Assembly: GCF_030704535.1 (NCBI RefSeq)
Contig: NC_081809.1
Location: forward strand, 265,501-329,500
Source: Vitis vinifera
Taxonomy: Eukaryota > Streptophyta > Magnoliopsida > Vitales > Vitaceae
Length of the DNA: 64,000 nucleotides
Reading direction: 5' to 3'
The notes beneath the pieces are model-generated. The model made no database searches and had not been told where the DNA came from. It saw only the letters and a list, made by a program, of their open reading frames with translations. The first letter of the stretch is position 1. Each line of letters starts with the position of its first letter. The position numbers and the translations under genes are program-made. Shown piece by piece: positions 33,903-47,800 of the stretch.

Positions 33903-36447
33903 CACTCCCACTATTAAAAAATTTCTGTTTTTGGGATGGGAATAGGAATAATTCTAAATAATTGGGATAGAGTTGAGATAGGCGTGGGTGATCCTTCTCG
34001 AATTTGCCCCTTTCCATCCCTGTCTTTCCCATTTCATTTTATCATTATAATTAAACCTTGATAAACTTGAAGTAAAAATCACTTATATCATGTGCATGAA
34101 ACAAGTTCAAACTATTGAGCATTAGAATTTTTATATTATAATTATAAACAAAATCAAGGGATACTCTTTTTTTTTTTTCAAACAATGTGCATGGAACCCA
34201 TATTATGCCATAATATCAAATAGAATTTGCAATATAAGAGCCAATGTCTTAATTTCACCATGGATATAAATAGCAACATCTATTGATAAGGATAGTGGGG
34301 TAGGGTTGAGCTAGAAAAATTAGAAGTCTTTACTATCCAATTATTGCGGCCCGAAAATCAAGCGTTTCAGTCCAAATTTAGCACAACTGTTTTCACATCA
34401 TTGGATAAAGAGGGTTGATAAGGATGGTCCGTCCACTTCATCCTAAGAACCCAATTATTGCACCTCCAATATCCAGGTGGTATACATGCCCAAATATTAT
34501 TGCTCCCATCTGCATCTCTCATATTATATATATTAGCAAAAATAGACAATTTTTTCATTATATTTTTTTCTTTATTGGTCTCATTTTCCAAATCAAAATA
34601 AAGTGCATGTCTCGAAGTACGCCATGCCCTCTCTCTTTCTCCCACACACAGTTTATTTTTTTTTTTCTTTAAAACAAAAAAAAAACAAAACACTAATTGA
34701 TTTTCTGTCTTTCGATTATATCACTCACTTATAGCTCCTCTATTTCACTAATGAAAGACCAAGGCATTTCAGCAAGAACTCATTAACTTGATGCATATGT
34801 AAGATCCTCTAATTAATTTCAAAAGCTTTCCAAATTTGTTCACTCCATTTGGAAATTCTTGCTGTATATAATTCCAATTTTACTGAAATGATCGAAATAG
34901 ACGAGAATTACGACTCAAATAAAGGGCAGATAGGCATAGAAGCTACACGCGTGCATGTGAATGGGTAAGTGACATGAAAATCAGTGCAAAGACCCAAGTG
35001 GGAGAGTGGGCATAATTTAGAGAAGTCACATGTATTTAACCTTAAAATAAATTAGGATTAAGTGCAAGTCAGGTGGCGCAAATAGGGCATGATGATGCAA
35101 AGTAAAACTGATGGGCAAAGCAGCTTTATGGGTGGTCCGTTGGTTCTAATGGAGGGGAAACACCACCATGTTATCCACTATGGTTTGATGGTATACTTAT
35201 CAGATGTGTGTTTATATTCCTAAATCTTTGGCTAGGCTCCATCATATTATCCTAGCCGACCAAGTCAATGTGATGATGCTCTAGCGATTGCGACTTTAAT
35301 TCTGTAGTACTCCATGTGGTCTCAATCCTAACTTACCCGAAAGCAATTATGTTATGGAATTGATGGGGTTGTTTAGAGATATTATACTATAGATATGAAT
35401 GTTGATCTTTTTCGTATAATCCAAAACTCTATTATAAGTGAATTTATTTGAAATTCGAATGGAACAAGGAGCATGAAGTTAACGGTCAAGTTGACCGGTT
35501 TTAAATTTTCCTGTTGGGCCCTGGGGGCCTGGGCCGGTGGAAAGAACCTGGGGGCCGGGGCCGACCTTTGATGTTGTTGTTTAATAATAATACTTTAATG
35601 TGGGTCAAACTAAGAAAAAGATGTATCAACCGCAGATAACTCGTCTCAATGTTAAAAGACCCAGAAGTGGGGCTGCCGATTCAGAGATTATCCAAATGGG
35701 GGTTGAAACGCATATTTTTATTAAATGAATGCTTCCGCTCAGTTTCAAGGAAATCATGGAATATTATGTAGCTGGATCTTGGATGAAGTATTGTCCTGCA
35801 GGTGAGGCAGGTGAGGCTGGTGAGGCTGGAAGCTTATCTAATTATTTTGACTTGTATAAATCTGGAGGCTTGTGTCCATGTACATATATACATATATCCT
35901 AGGCAACAAACATTAATTCCATGTCATACTTGATATCGGACAATGATATATGTATAAAAGTTTGGATGATGATGAGGAAGTACCACATGTATGTGTGTGT
36001 GCGTGTGTTTTTTCTACATATATATATGCTGTATGACATATATAATATCAGAGATCTCAAATTGATGTTAACCATATGCCCACATATTTTCCAGAGATTT
36101 AAATCGTGAAGTGGGTCATGCACCTCTTTCTTTTATTTTATTTTATTTTCTGCAGGGCTCTCGATGGGCCACAACCCTGAAAAAGCTGAAGAGAAAGAAA
36201 CATGAAAAAGCAACCCTTCCTAACTAGCAATATGTATGATTATACAGTGGAAATGGTTGATGTAGATGAAGGAAAAAAAAAATAGGTAGAAAGAGAGAAA
36301 AGCTAGCATGCAAAGGATACATAATTACACAAACATACATATGTTGATCAAGTAGTGAAAATAATGAGTTACTTTCCCAGATTGGTGTGTCCACTGTCCG
36401 CTTGGAACCGTATGCTGCATGTGTAGTTCCTTCCACAAAATCTGCAT
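33903..36447. other. Intergenic region before the MATE gene
   Basis: No gene was recognised. A GC-rich patch at about 35515-35565 contains repeated CTGGGGGCC and GGGCC motifs. A short GGTGAGGCTG triplet repeat lies near 35800-35830, and (TG)n/(TA)n-like stretches near 35990-36025. The region adjoining 36447 should contain the MATE 3' UTR. Short open frames at 34367-34693 and 35899-36123 have no supported identity. Confidence 0.4.
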
Positions 36448-38061
36448 CTACTTTTCGATATCTTTTTCTTTGAGAAACCCTACTCCTTCGTCAAATTTCA
36501 GAGCTTCAGCTCTGTCTGCATGTGCATATACAGTGCTCCTTCCCACCAGGTCTTTGGCCTTTAATGACTCTCTCTCCCAATCTGTCCTGTATATCACTAT
36601 TAAGATTGAGACTAGGCATGCAATCTGAGCCGCTAGAAGCCCATAGCAGAAACCGACGAACCCTAGTTTCCAAACGAAGGCTAGAACTATTGCCACTGGT
36701 GTGCCCACCAAGTAGAATGAGTAGAAGTTGATGCCTGCCCCAACCCCTGGCCTAGCACTTCCCCTCAGAACCCCACAGCTGGTGGTTTGAGGGCAATTCG
36801 CTAGCTCGCATACTCCTATTATGGGCAATACTGTCATTGTTAACTGTAGAACATCACTATCCTGTGTGAACACTCTCCCCCATGTTTCTTTCCACAGGGT
36901 GGTTAATAACAACCCAAGTATTGAGGTCACTAGAGCCAGCCCTATCGATACCACTGTTGCCAAGCGGGCTCTTCCCGGTCTCCCTGCTCCCAGCTCGTTG
37001 CCTACTCGGGTCGACACCGATGCGCTGAGGGCCGTTGGCAATGTGTACATGAGAGCCGTGGTTTGTATCACTATCGCAGATGTTGCGAGAGCAATGCGAG
37101 GCTTTGAGAGATAACCCGCAAGAATTGTCATGAACTCGTACCACCACCACTCCAAACAAACAGCTAGACAACTTGGGATCGCGAGGCGGAGAAGCATTCC
37201 CCATTCCTCCCCTAGTGAAGAAGCAGTTGAAGAATGTTGTTGTGATGACAATGGGATACACAGAGGTTCCTCTGGGGCACGAGTGTAGAAAATGTAACCT
37301 AGAAGAAAGAAGACAGTGTTGAAATTTGTGACAAATGTTGAGATTGCGATTCCGGGGACACCTAGGCAAAGAGAAAACGCCAGGAAGATGGTGATGGGGA
37401 GGTGGAGAAGAATCGCCAGTAAAGTGCACCACATTAGTGGCCATGTTGTCCCTTTACTACGTAAGTAAATACGTAGAGGATGAAGAAGACTATTAGCGAA
37501 GAGATCAGGAATAGCAAATCGGCAGTAGAGACTAGCAACCCGTGTTATGTCCGGGTTCTGATGGAGCCTAAGCATGAGGGCCTCAAGGTTAATCCACAAC
37601 AATCCAATCGGGACCGAGGTGATTAGGAGCATAAGAATCGTTCTTTGTAAAGTGAGAGACACTACTGATAAATTTCTGGAACCAAAGGCCTGGCTGCAGA
37701 GGGGCTCCATCCCCATGGCCAGGCCAGACAAGACGGAGTAGCCGGTGATGTTGGTGAAGCCAATGGCTAGGGCGCCTCCGGCGAGCTCAAGGCTGCCAAG
37801 CCTTCCCATGCACACAACTAAGATCATGTTTTTGAGATAGCCCACCAAGCTCATGGCCACAATAGGGAAACCCATGTCTGCCGTTCTCTTCAACTCCTCC
37901 ATCACCTAACAAAAATGAAAGCCATGGATCAAAAACAAAAGAAGAGAAAGAGGAAAAAAAAAAAAAAAATGAAACCTGAGGAGAAGAATATGCGGGAATT
38001 CTTAATATATTCGTACCTCTGGCATTGTCGGGTACTTTTGGGTTTGCTCTGCGGCAACCAT
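36448..38061 (-). CDS. MATE / DETOXIFICATION efflux transporter
   Basis: This is a multidrug and toxic compound extrusion antiporter, which exports organic compounds or moves them into vacuole or endosomes using a cation gradient. There are two exons on the minus strand: 38017-38061 (15 codons, MVAAEQTQKYPTMPE) and 36448-37905 (485 codons), giving 500 residues, a normal family length. Twelve membrane segments are expected. Signatures include GRLGSLELAGG near residue 50, CSQAFGS, CLEWWWYE, VSTRVGNELGAGRP and NCPQTTSCGVLRG. These place it near the Arabidopsis DTX48-56 branch (BIGE1/ABS3/ADP1-like), linked to organ initiation, senescence and iron or auxin phenotypes. That branch assignment is inference. 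The open frame alone could start at GTG 37905, but the spliced ATG exon gives the conserved N-terminus. Substrate cannot be read from sequence. Confidence 0.95.
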
Positions 38062-38273
38062 CTTTCTTTCTTTTTGCTTATATTTTTTTTCCCTTTTTCC
38101 TGTTTCCTTTGTGTTTTGTGAGTTAGAGAAACACCCTGGAGCAGGTTTAATGGTGGGATCTCCTTTTTCTATATGTGTGTGTTTGTGTCACAGGAAGAGA
38201 AGAGAGAGACAGAGAGGGAGAGAGAGTCGTGCACAGTGTGCTTGGGAACAACATCGAGTAGATTTTTATAAGG
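38062..38273 (-). promoter_or_regulatory. MATE promoter and CT-rich 5' leader
   Basis: The minus strand has TATAAAAA at 38263-38270, a good TATA box about 200 bp from the start codon. A start near 38235 would begin inside a pyrimidine-rich tract (minus-strand CTCTCTCTCCCTCTCTG, about 38190-38228), typical of plant leaders. Confidence 0.5.
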
Positions 38274-41200
38274 TTGTGACTTGGGAGGTGGTGGTGGTGG
38301 TGGTGGGGTTTATCCACATCTCAGTTGTGGGATTCAGTTTTCGTTCTCACAAAACAAATGCAAGGGTTGCTTTCTTCTTTTCCTTTTTCTTTTCCCCATT
38401 TGGATAATACCTTGTAGCCAGTACTCGTGCCACGAGTGGTGTTGAGGCGAACTCTGGAAAAAGCCATATAAACCCTGATTTAGCACTCTCAAATCGAACC
38501 CTTGTTCCTCATATATACCCCCACCAAACTTTTCAATGCATTAATGTCATTATTTTTCTCTTCTTCTTTGCACAAAAATACCAGAAAGAGAGAGAAAATT
38601 GGGGAAAATATCACACACACATGGCATTTAATTACTTGAAGTACAGATATTATTATTAGTGTTGCTGTACCTATGGATCATTATGGTTACAAGTGTATGG
38701 CTCGATCACTATACATTATCAGTGGTTGGTTAGGTTTATGCTTGCTTTTGGCCGCTTCTATGTGTGGTTGTCAGCATGATTTGAATGCAATGTTGACATT
38801 AATTTCTTCATTTGCACGTATAATATTATTCTCTGCAATGACCCTCTTCCCCCCCCCCCCCAGCCCCTTTTTTTTTCACCAATTCAATCTCAAAGTTCGC
38901 AGCTAGCCCAAAGGCTCTTTTTCTTTCTTTTTGAAATTTTCTTTTAATTAGCGTACACTTGGGTATAGACCATGTCATTCTCTTCATATACATGTCAATT
39001 TTTGTGAAGAGACCCCGATGTAATGGATGGGGATTTTGCACAGACCATTACCTAACTTTAATTATTAAAACAGCTTAGGAACCATAAATTTGGCGTGACC
39101 AAATGTATAAATAGAAAAAGGAAAAGAGGTCGCATTCATTTCTTTATTAAAAAAGGGGAAAATCTACTTTGAAAATAATGTTTTTTGTTTTTTTATTTTT
39201 TATTTTTTGTGTGCGCCTTGGTTCATTCAAATTTCATTCATATTAGACATAAAAATAATGCAAAACGCCTGTGTACGAACTGTGTACTTGGTGAAAATAA
39301 TTAAGAGTACTAAAAAGGATTCTGAGATATTCCTCCAAGAATCTCGATTCAAATGTTACAATTAGGTCATGATCACCTTTTCCATTAGGATAAACTTCCA
39401 GGGGCCTCAAAAGAGATGGAGATCAGGAGGGAGGTTTGCTATGGCCCCTGCATCCACATCGCATATACACAAAGTAGATTTTTTTATTTTTTATTTTTGT
39501 TAGGTTTGCATTTGAAGCAAAGGAAGCTTTTTCTCACATGTGTTTCGTAGATTCCTCCCATGGATCCACAACCTCAGGACCAAACACTCCCCCACGTTTT
39601 CAATAGGAGCACGCTCCTTGTCCAAAAAAGTTAATACATCCAGCCACCTTTCGAAATCATACCTTATTTTTCTTCCTTTACATTTTTTTTTATTATTTAT
39701 TTTGGGTTAATTTTTGTGTATATATCTGTATGTGGAGTTAAAAAGTATAGGGAAACTGTTGTGCCCCGCTCCTTTGGCTAGAGCTTTAGGTCTAAAGTGG
39801 TGCAGCATGAGAAGGTCATTTCATCTGGTTGTGATGTTTGGATTACAAAATGCAAGTTGGGGTGCATGATAGCACATGGTTTCTTGAATTAGTGGTAGTT
39901 TCATAATGGATGGGATGATGGAAGCTGGTTGTACATCCATATATGTTCAAGTGCTACATCCTGAAGGCACATGAACGTCGATTCTTTGCTTGCACATACA
40001 ATTACCCTACATGTATATGGACACACGACAGTCGCTTCAAATATGCCTAAAAATATTTGATGTTCATGTTCTCCCCTTACCTAACACCACAGCATCCCCA
40101 CATGGTGCAAATGATGTTGCAGTAACCCAACCAAACATCTCTCTTTCTTTAATTATTCATTAATGTTTGAATCTTCAAATCCTTTTTCTAGTCCATGTAA
40201 AAATTTTGGCATCACTCCAAACTGCTTTCAATTTTCAGTCATGCCAGAATTAATGAATTATTGATAGCAAGCACTACTGCATATTTATATATTCATCAAA
40301 CGCCAAGAGCTCCTAGTGATCCCTCCATGTACGTACCCTTTTTGATTGGGTCCTTCTTGAGACCTAATCCTAGTCTAAGTAAAAAACACTCATTACATAC
40401 AACCTAGATATTCAAAATTAGAGGCTACCCATTTGATTTTTGTCAAACATATTACCAAGACTTTCCTTTGGAAAGCAAGCTGCTGTAAGTTTGAGAATAT
40501 GTTGTTTTTGTAATTAAATTAACATCATGAACCTAAGCCCACTTTTACAACAGCTATAGTTAGCTTGATATATAATTGATATGGTCTCTCTCTCTCTTCT
40601 CAGTGCATGTGTAATACCAAATTAAATGATTAAAAGAATAAACACTAATAAAGGCAATAATCCTGCTGTCACACTAATGTAGAACCATGCATGTGCATTT
40701 AGTTACACCAAATGCATGACTAAACGAATCAATCGTTATCAACAATATTAATAATGATCCCCACTTTACTTGCAATAATCTTTTAGACAAATTGCACCTC
40801 GGTCACTGCCATCATATCAGAGATGGGATTTCATACCTTCCTAGCCAATGCCATTCCAACAGATATCAGAGGAATATTGGTTGTTAGGAGGAAAGGATGC
40901 CATATCCACTGGTCACATCGCTCATGGTGTCGAAGATATTTGGGCGTAGGATGTCGAGTCCTCCACATCGGTCCCAAAGTCTCAGGCAATGTATGGAAGA
41001 ACTCAAACAATCAAGACCTCTCCCTTGCTCCCCCCTCCCCACAATGAGTGACAAACAGCATTGGTGTTTCCTTTTTTTCCTTTATCAATTCACCACCCAG
41101 TAGTTGAAAGTTAAAAGTCGAAAGTTGAAAGTTGAAAATACCCCCCTCCGTGTGGTTTGATGGGGAAGGAAATCACCAACAACCAATCACACCCCAGATC

Positions 41201-44200
41201 TCATTATCTCAGTCTGAAAAGCTTAAGCAACTAATCTCACAACTTGCTTCAAAGTTGACATGAGATGCCTTTCCGCCATGGCCCACATGTGTTGGTTGCA
41301 AATTGCATTAATTCTCCTTTCTTGACAAGCAAAATTCTCGCGCGGTATAACCTCATCAAGATTCAAGACACCTCTCCCATCTTAGGTTTTCAATCTACCA
41401 ACACTAGCAATAGTCAATAACTGAAGCTCCAAAAAGCGATCTTGTCGACCTTAGAGTAATAATCTTTGGTGGGGCTCCATCATGACCTTGACATTTCTTA
41501 CTAGATATAGCACTAAGTCCTCTTTATTCTTCTTAGTCAACATACTTTCATTTTTTTTAAACCCTGACTATCATTGTGGTATCTCTCAGATGGCAACTCT
41601 TAATGGAGAGGATCTGCTTCTACTAGATTGTCCACACTGCTTGGTCCCTGGTCCCCTCACCTCCTCAAGTGCTTCAATGTTAAAACCAGTGAGGCAGGTC
41701 CACGAGTCAAACATAGAACAGCTATCCCTTTTGACTATACTCTTTCATTCTCACCAACATACCCATGCTAATGATTCAAACAAAGATCGATCATAGTTTA
41801 TGTTGTTTCTGCAGCATGTTGCTACTTCTTGAAAACACACTCTGGGGGTGGAAATGCATTCCTCCCTCCCTAATTAAGCCATCTTAGTTATCCAATTACA
41901 TTTCTTTGACTTGACACATATATGTTAATGATTTTATAAGCTGATTGTTACATGACCTAACCATTTTTCCGGGAAAAAAAAATAGCATCCAAAAACCGAA
42001 AGGAATCCCACTTAATGTTTCCCATTTACCTTTTCCTATATGAGCAAGAAAGATGCTGTTCAGTTTCTTTTCCTTTCTCCTTCTTTGGCAATCATTGCTG
42101 GGAGATGGAAGACAAGGAAAGAAAATTTGGAATTCCATCTATCTCGGCAAACAAATGAACTGCTAAGGCTTCATATATAGTAGCTAAGAGACCCCTTAAC
42201 TACACTTAAAACCCTAGATTTGCTATGTCATTCATAAATATAAAAGAAATTGATTTTCTTATTATTTTTATGATTAACTATAGATAGATGGGATAGTACT
42301 CAACTATTAATTAACTACAGGTTGTTGATCAATATTAATGTTTTCCTCTCCAGAATCCCTTTGGCAGCCTAGTATCAAATACAACTGATGTGGTATGTAA
42401 TCTCAAGTGCATTATAGAATTGTGTTTATCACTGATATTAGCTAGGATTTGAACCCCTTCTTTTTCTTTTTCTTTTTCATTTATATGTAGAGGGATTAAT
42501 TAAGTTGTAGAGGATCAGTTTCAAGAAGATGAAAGGAACTCATTGAATGAAAAGGTAATAATTTTAAGATCAACTTCTACTTAATTTTGATATTAATTAA
42601 GACGGATGCAGGTAAAATTGGGTGAAGAAAAACTTCATTAAACAAGTCTTTAAGTGAAGACGGAATTTGATCTAAAGTTTGGATGCTACTTTGTGGATAT
42701 TTGTCTAATGGAACTTTAGGCAACCTGCTTTAAGGTATAATTATCATACATCAATCAGGGTGTTACCATCAAGCCCCATAGATCCGACATTGATGGCACA
42801 AAATTTGGCCGCAACAAGATACGCAATCAAGGATCTCTTTGATCATTATTCTAATGATGACAAGATGAACACCGACTTTATTATATTCTTAAGTCTTTTA
42901 AGGCATGATCAACACCGACTTTATATTCTTAGTCTTTTCATGCCTGATTCGACATGAACTTATAACAGCTCCTAGTTGCAAGGCCTTTTAATATGGTTTG
43001 GGTGATATCAGAGGAGGTGAATCAACTACTAAAAGTGACTGAAGAGGCCATTAAATAATTACTAGCAATATATATATAGATATATTAGTGCTTCATCATT
43101 CATGAAATTTGAGCCGACACTGATAATTTTCTTTTTTGATCCTGAAATGAAAGAAAAGCTAATTTTGTCCAGAGTGGGATTGAAACAGCGAAAGTGGGAT
43201 TTGAAGGATCTCTTAGATGTAGATGGTAGATTAATTAGGGGTGGCATTTTCTCATTGAAGGCACCAACATTGCATGTGAAGGTAGATGAAAGATGGAGGG
43301 CCTCCATGTGATAATGGATCCTTGGAAATGCCTATGTATCGTTGATGATTAAAGCAAATTACCAAATTTAGCTAAACATGTATGCAAAACTTGGAAAGGT
43401 TGTGGATAAGCATGGGTAGGGGATGAAAAAGTGGCGTATTATCATGTGAATGAGGATCTTTCAGGACAAGTAATCATGTTCGTGACTTGACACTAACCAA
43501 ACTTTCACCACTTCTTTTTAAGATAAAACCAAACTGCTCCAAACTACATGGGGCTCAAAGCTAAAAGCCAAAACGCACATTTTTTTTCATTAGGGAACAT
43601 GAGTTGATTAGAGCCCATAACTTCACTACTTTTTCTCTCTACTGTGGAGTTTGCATAAATGGAGAAACACTGGACATTCAGAGAACCTTATTTCATACAT
43701 TGAGAGGTGATGGAGGTGATGTAAATGAGAGTCCACCAGCATGTGAAGAAGACCAGATCAAGAAGCCCTTTCTCCTATTCCTCCTATTGCTCCTATTCTC
43801 CCTACTCTCCCTATTCTCCCTATTCTCCTATTCTCCTATCTCACATGCCATGGGGCTGCCTGGATTCCTCTCAATCAACATTCATACTTTCTCCCTTCTC
43901 GTCATCATGACTTGCCTTTTGATGTCTGCTCCATTACCAGTAAACCCTACACCCCAGATTAAACTCATCTAGACTATTGCACCATCATATATGCATATAT
44001 GCATATAGCCTCAATACATCTATATATTGCTATTTCATCTTTGCATTTATGATTAATTCCCCAAAAAGCTTAATTAGTTTTTATAATTTAAATGCAATTC
44101 ATTGTTCAAGTTACTTTAAATTCTTTTAGTCAAAGAATTTGTTTGATTGGCATTCTTGTTGTATCTAACAGCTTCTAATTTATCATTGAGAAGATCCTCT

Positions 44201-44300
44201 AGTTCATTTCTTAAGAGATTGATGCCCTAGCTCATTCAAACTTCAATTCAAAAAATCAACTATGTACCATAGTACTAGTACTGCCATGATTGGTGTCGGT
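38274..44300. other. About 6 kb intergenic region, MATE to E2 gene
   Basis: No gene could be supported. It contains a poly-C run at about 38850-38862 and GTTGAAA-type short tandem repeats at 41103-41137. Two imperfect ~42-bp copies of an AACACCGACTTTAT motif lie at 42865-42955, and a 12-bp (TATTCTCC)-type tandem repeat at 43780-43845. The open frame at 43102-43311 reads through with mixed composition but resembles no family I know. Upstream regulatory DNA of the MATE gene lies at the left end. Confidence 0.4.
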
Positions 44301-44307
44301 GAAGCCT

Positions 44308-44346
44308 GCCCCATTGTCTAGTGGTTCAGGACATCTATCTTTTAAG
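44308..44346 (+). pseudogene. Partial plastid-type tRNA-Glu fragment
   Basis: GTCTAGTGGTTCAGGACATCT (given here as GTCTAGTGGTTC plus AGGACATCT) with a GCCCC 5' end matches the 5' half of chloroplast trnE(UUC), from the acceptor through the D arm to the anticodon loop. The anticodon region reads CTTTTAA instead of CTTTCAA. Homology stops in the anticodon arm, so no functional tRNA is possible. It is probably an organelle-derived insertion just upstream of the E2 promoter. Confidence 0.55.
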
Positions 44347-44454
44347 CCGCCTTCTACGCCTTTTCCTTTAGCGCCACTTCTGCTTTCACTTCCAAATAGC
44401 TCCCATCCTCTTCTTGGTCGGGAAAAGTATAAACAGAAACGGACGTCGGCAGGT

Positions 44455-44572
44455 TGGGCCACACAAGCTCTGAAGATAGGTTAGAGGCCCGTAAACCTGA
44501 TGTGGACCCAAAAACTGCTGGCCTTATCCTATGGGCCTATGATGTTCCAGTGCTGGGCTTCTGATATGGGCT
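44455..44572 (+). promoter_or_regulatory. Cluster of four site II elements (TGGGCY) upstream of the E2 gene
   Basis: TGGGCC at 44455-44460 and 44532-44537, and TGGGCT at 44554-44559 and 44567-44572. Site II elements bound by TCP factors are enriched in promoters of nuclear genes for mitochondrial proteins and ribosomal proteins. They lie about 240-360 bp upstream of the E2 start codon, the usual distance. Confidence 0.6.
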
Positions 44573-44814
44573 TGAATCCGGGCTTTCTTGATTAAAGAGG
44601 GCCTGATATTCTAATTAATATTTAGATGGATAACACTGATTGATGATATGATATCCTCTAATGGATACTGACGTGTCCGATCTGAACGAGCACGTGGACT
44701 TGAAAGGCGTATACTGACACTGTAGAGTAGCCAAGTTCGACCGGTTTGCCCGCCACCTCACTTCTCTCAGTTGGCTCTATCTTCACGTTTTTCTAGCACA
44801 GTTTCCGGAGAGCG

Positions 44815-47800
44815 ATGATTAGTCGGGGGATTTGGCAGCAGAAGTGTCGTAACGCCATCCGACGATGGCTGCGTTCCTGCGCTGCCCAAACCTCGCCGCT
44901 CTCTCCGTCTCCGGTCGTATCGCTGGGGAATTCATCGTATATAGGGTTTTGTTCTCAACCGATCGTCTCCCGATACGCTATGGCGTCGTTTTCCATGGTC
45001 AATGATAAGCTTATGGATGTGAGTGTACGCTGCTCTTGGCTTTAATTATGTGATTTGTTGATTATGCAAATGTTATACAACTGATGAAATTCTGATATGG
45101 TGAACTAATGTTGATCGTCATTTTAGATTTTCCTTATCTCTATTACGCTGATAAAACCTTAGATTTTTTCTCCTTTTGCCTTCGTATGGTGCGAGAAAAT
45201 CAAGGAAAGGAATAGAAAATTTTGTATCGCATTTTTTTTGTTGTTTTCGTTTTATTTTTGTTAAAACACACACAGATTCACCCTGAGTTAGCTAAATAGT
45301 TGGATTAGGGTCGGTTGGGCGGGAGTTTCCATTTCTAGGTGATTGTAATTTGTGGGAGAAAATAAATGGTATTTCAATTATGTTGTGGGCAATTTCACAT
45401 GCGATTTTATATTGAAAAAAAAAATTAAGAAAGCATAAGATGTATAGAAGGATGGAAGGAATGTACAAATGGAACCCCAAAATATCAATGATATTTCAAC
45501 TATGTTTTTGGTTTTTAAAAATTTTTAAGCATATTTGGTTATTCTAAATTCTATTTTTTTTAAATAAAAACCAAAAATATGTTTGATAATATATGACAAG
45601 AAATAGAAAAAAACTTCTTTTTTTAAAAATGATTTCCCAATTTTTTTGACAACCTTTGGGAAATTTTCATTGCTCATATGTAAGGCACTAATGTTTGATA
45701 AAAAAATAATAAGATGTGGTTGTGACTTCTCATTTTAAACCTTGTTTCCTTTATTTTATTTTTTATTTTTATCAAATTTTAAAAAACAGAAGTGAAGACA
45801 TGTTACTAAACATGGTTTAAAAAATTATTATCAAAACTCTAATTAGAAAAATAAACATTGAAATAGAAAAGTGTAACCAAACATACCCTTATGCTATGTT
45901 TGGTGTGAAAATAGCTAATTAGTTTAGATAAATCACTCAAGAAAAGGGGGGGGACAGGGGAAGGGTTTGAATTGGGTGTTAAAGACTTTTTAAAAATCAT
46001 TAAATAAAACAAAAAAATAACGAGTAATGCAATAGTAAATTAAAGAGATTAAGGAAGAGGGATGTGTAAACTCATTTACAGTGATTTGGTACCCCACCTA
46101 CGTCTACTCTCCTCAAGTTCCTAATCGAGTGAGGGTTCTACTATCACCAAGACTTTAAGGCCAAAGTCTTTAACCTTCTTACGCTTAAATTACTAGGTCC
46201 CAATGGACCTTTACAATGTATTCAAGTATACAACCCCCATGAAGTCTATTTCCTCAAAAGAAGTAAATAAAAAATGAGTTTAATACTTCTAATCCTAGAA
46301 CAAATTAACTTCACAATACAAAAGAAAAGTTTGGATGGATTTAATAAGTGTACTCGAGAATTTGCTAGTGAGAAATCAATGCACTTATAAAAAGAGCTTT
46401 GAATGTGGGAAAAGAGAGGTTTTTGCAATTGAATGTTATTGTTCTCTTATCAATAAAAGCAGTGGAGCTCTTCAATTTATAAGTTTTCAGCTTGGGAACC
46501 CAAAAGTGCCATAAAAGCACCTTGATCAGTTGAGCTATGGTTTGATTGGTTGACTAGCCATTGGATATTAAATGCTTTGCAAGTAATTGTTGGGGTTTTT
46601 GAGCTAAATCGGAGGTTTGACCAGCCCTCGACCAATCCTTGCTAGGTTGAGGCAAAGCTTGAACCAGCTACACCCTAGCTACTAGAAGAGAGAAAAAACT
46701 TGGGCACCTCAACTGGTCCTCGACCAGTCGAGCACAACTGGTTGAGCTAATTCCCCAACCAATTCAATCGGTCACCCTACCTAAAAGTGCCAAAAATGTC
46801 CTAGTATGAGGTTTGAATCTTCCAGTAACATGTGTAACCTTTCTTAAAACCTTTTTAAGTTGGTTTAAAAAGAATTTAGCTTAAGGTTTTAAATTAAAAC
46901 AAAGATTCATCCAAATTTATGATAAAAACATCTTTTTTAAGCTTAAGTGAGGATAAAAACTAGCTTTTAAGTGCATAAGAATAGTTTTAGATCTAAGTGC
47001 ACCTATAATTTCCATCTTACAAATTTTTCTAGACACTTCAAGTCTTCAAGAAAACCAGCTTTGAGCTTTCTTTTATATTTTCTCATTTAAACCTAAAAAC
47101 TTCACTCTATTTAAATTAGTAGTTAACTTAACCTTGTTTTGTAATTATCAAACTTGATTAAGAGAACTATTGGGCTAACATTTGGTTCCAAAAAATTATT
47201 AAGGAAAGAAAAAAATGGTAAGAAAAATGATTTTCTCATGCTTGGTTTTACCATAAAAAATATGAAAGAAAATCAATTATAATTAAACAGGAAATTATTA
47301 AGGAAAGAAAAAAAATAGTAAGGAAAATGATTTTCTCATGTTTTGTTTTACCATAAAAAAATAATATAATTAAAATTAGTAAAAAACTTATACATTTTCA
47401 ATTATTTAATCTTTATATAGAAGAGCTTAAATAAATGGAATGAGTTAGTAGTAGCATATAAAATAATTTATTAACTTTAAATCTATCGTTTATTTTCTTT
47501 CCCTTTTTCTTTTCTTTTACTTCTTCTCTCTATTTTCTTTCCTTCAAAATTTCCACAACCAAATATAACCTTTGTTCTTTTTCTTTTCCACTTGCTTCAG
47601 CAACTAAACTGAGCTTCAACTCATCCAGAAGACATCTGTACTTATATAGAACCCACTTATCAGGTCCTGTCTTGTTTGGGGTGAAATGCGCTATAAAATT
47701 AGGCACTAGAAAATTCTTCTGAAGTTCACATCTTGCTTGGACTACTTCTCCAAGTTGGGTCACTCTCTGGAAGAGTTGCTGCTCCCTTTTCACTATGCCA

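Noticed and set aside
36857..37444. 195-codon minus-strand frame
   Set aside because: It is a shadow in another frame of the MATE coding exon.
37905..37905. GTG as the MATE start
   Set aside because: A consensus acceptor immediately precedes it and a spliced upstream ATG exon gives the usual N-terminus and 500-residue length.
40823..41103. Overlapping plus-strand frames near 40.8-41.1 kb
   Set aside because: No conserved domain, no splice logic and both frames are open only by composition.
43102..43311. 69-codon plus-strand frame with mixed composition
   Set aside because: Overlaps an equally open minus-strand frame and resembles no known protein; insufficient to call a gene.
43604..43972. 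122-codon frame with a hydrophobic Leu/Phe/Ser run
   Set aside because: The hydrophobic stretch is produced by a short CTCCTATTC-type tandem repeat, not a true membrane segment.
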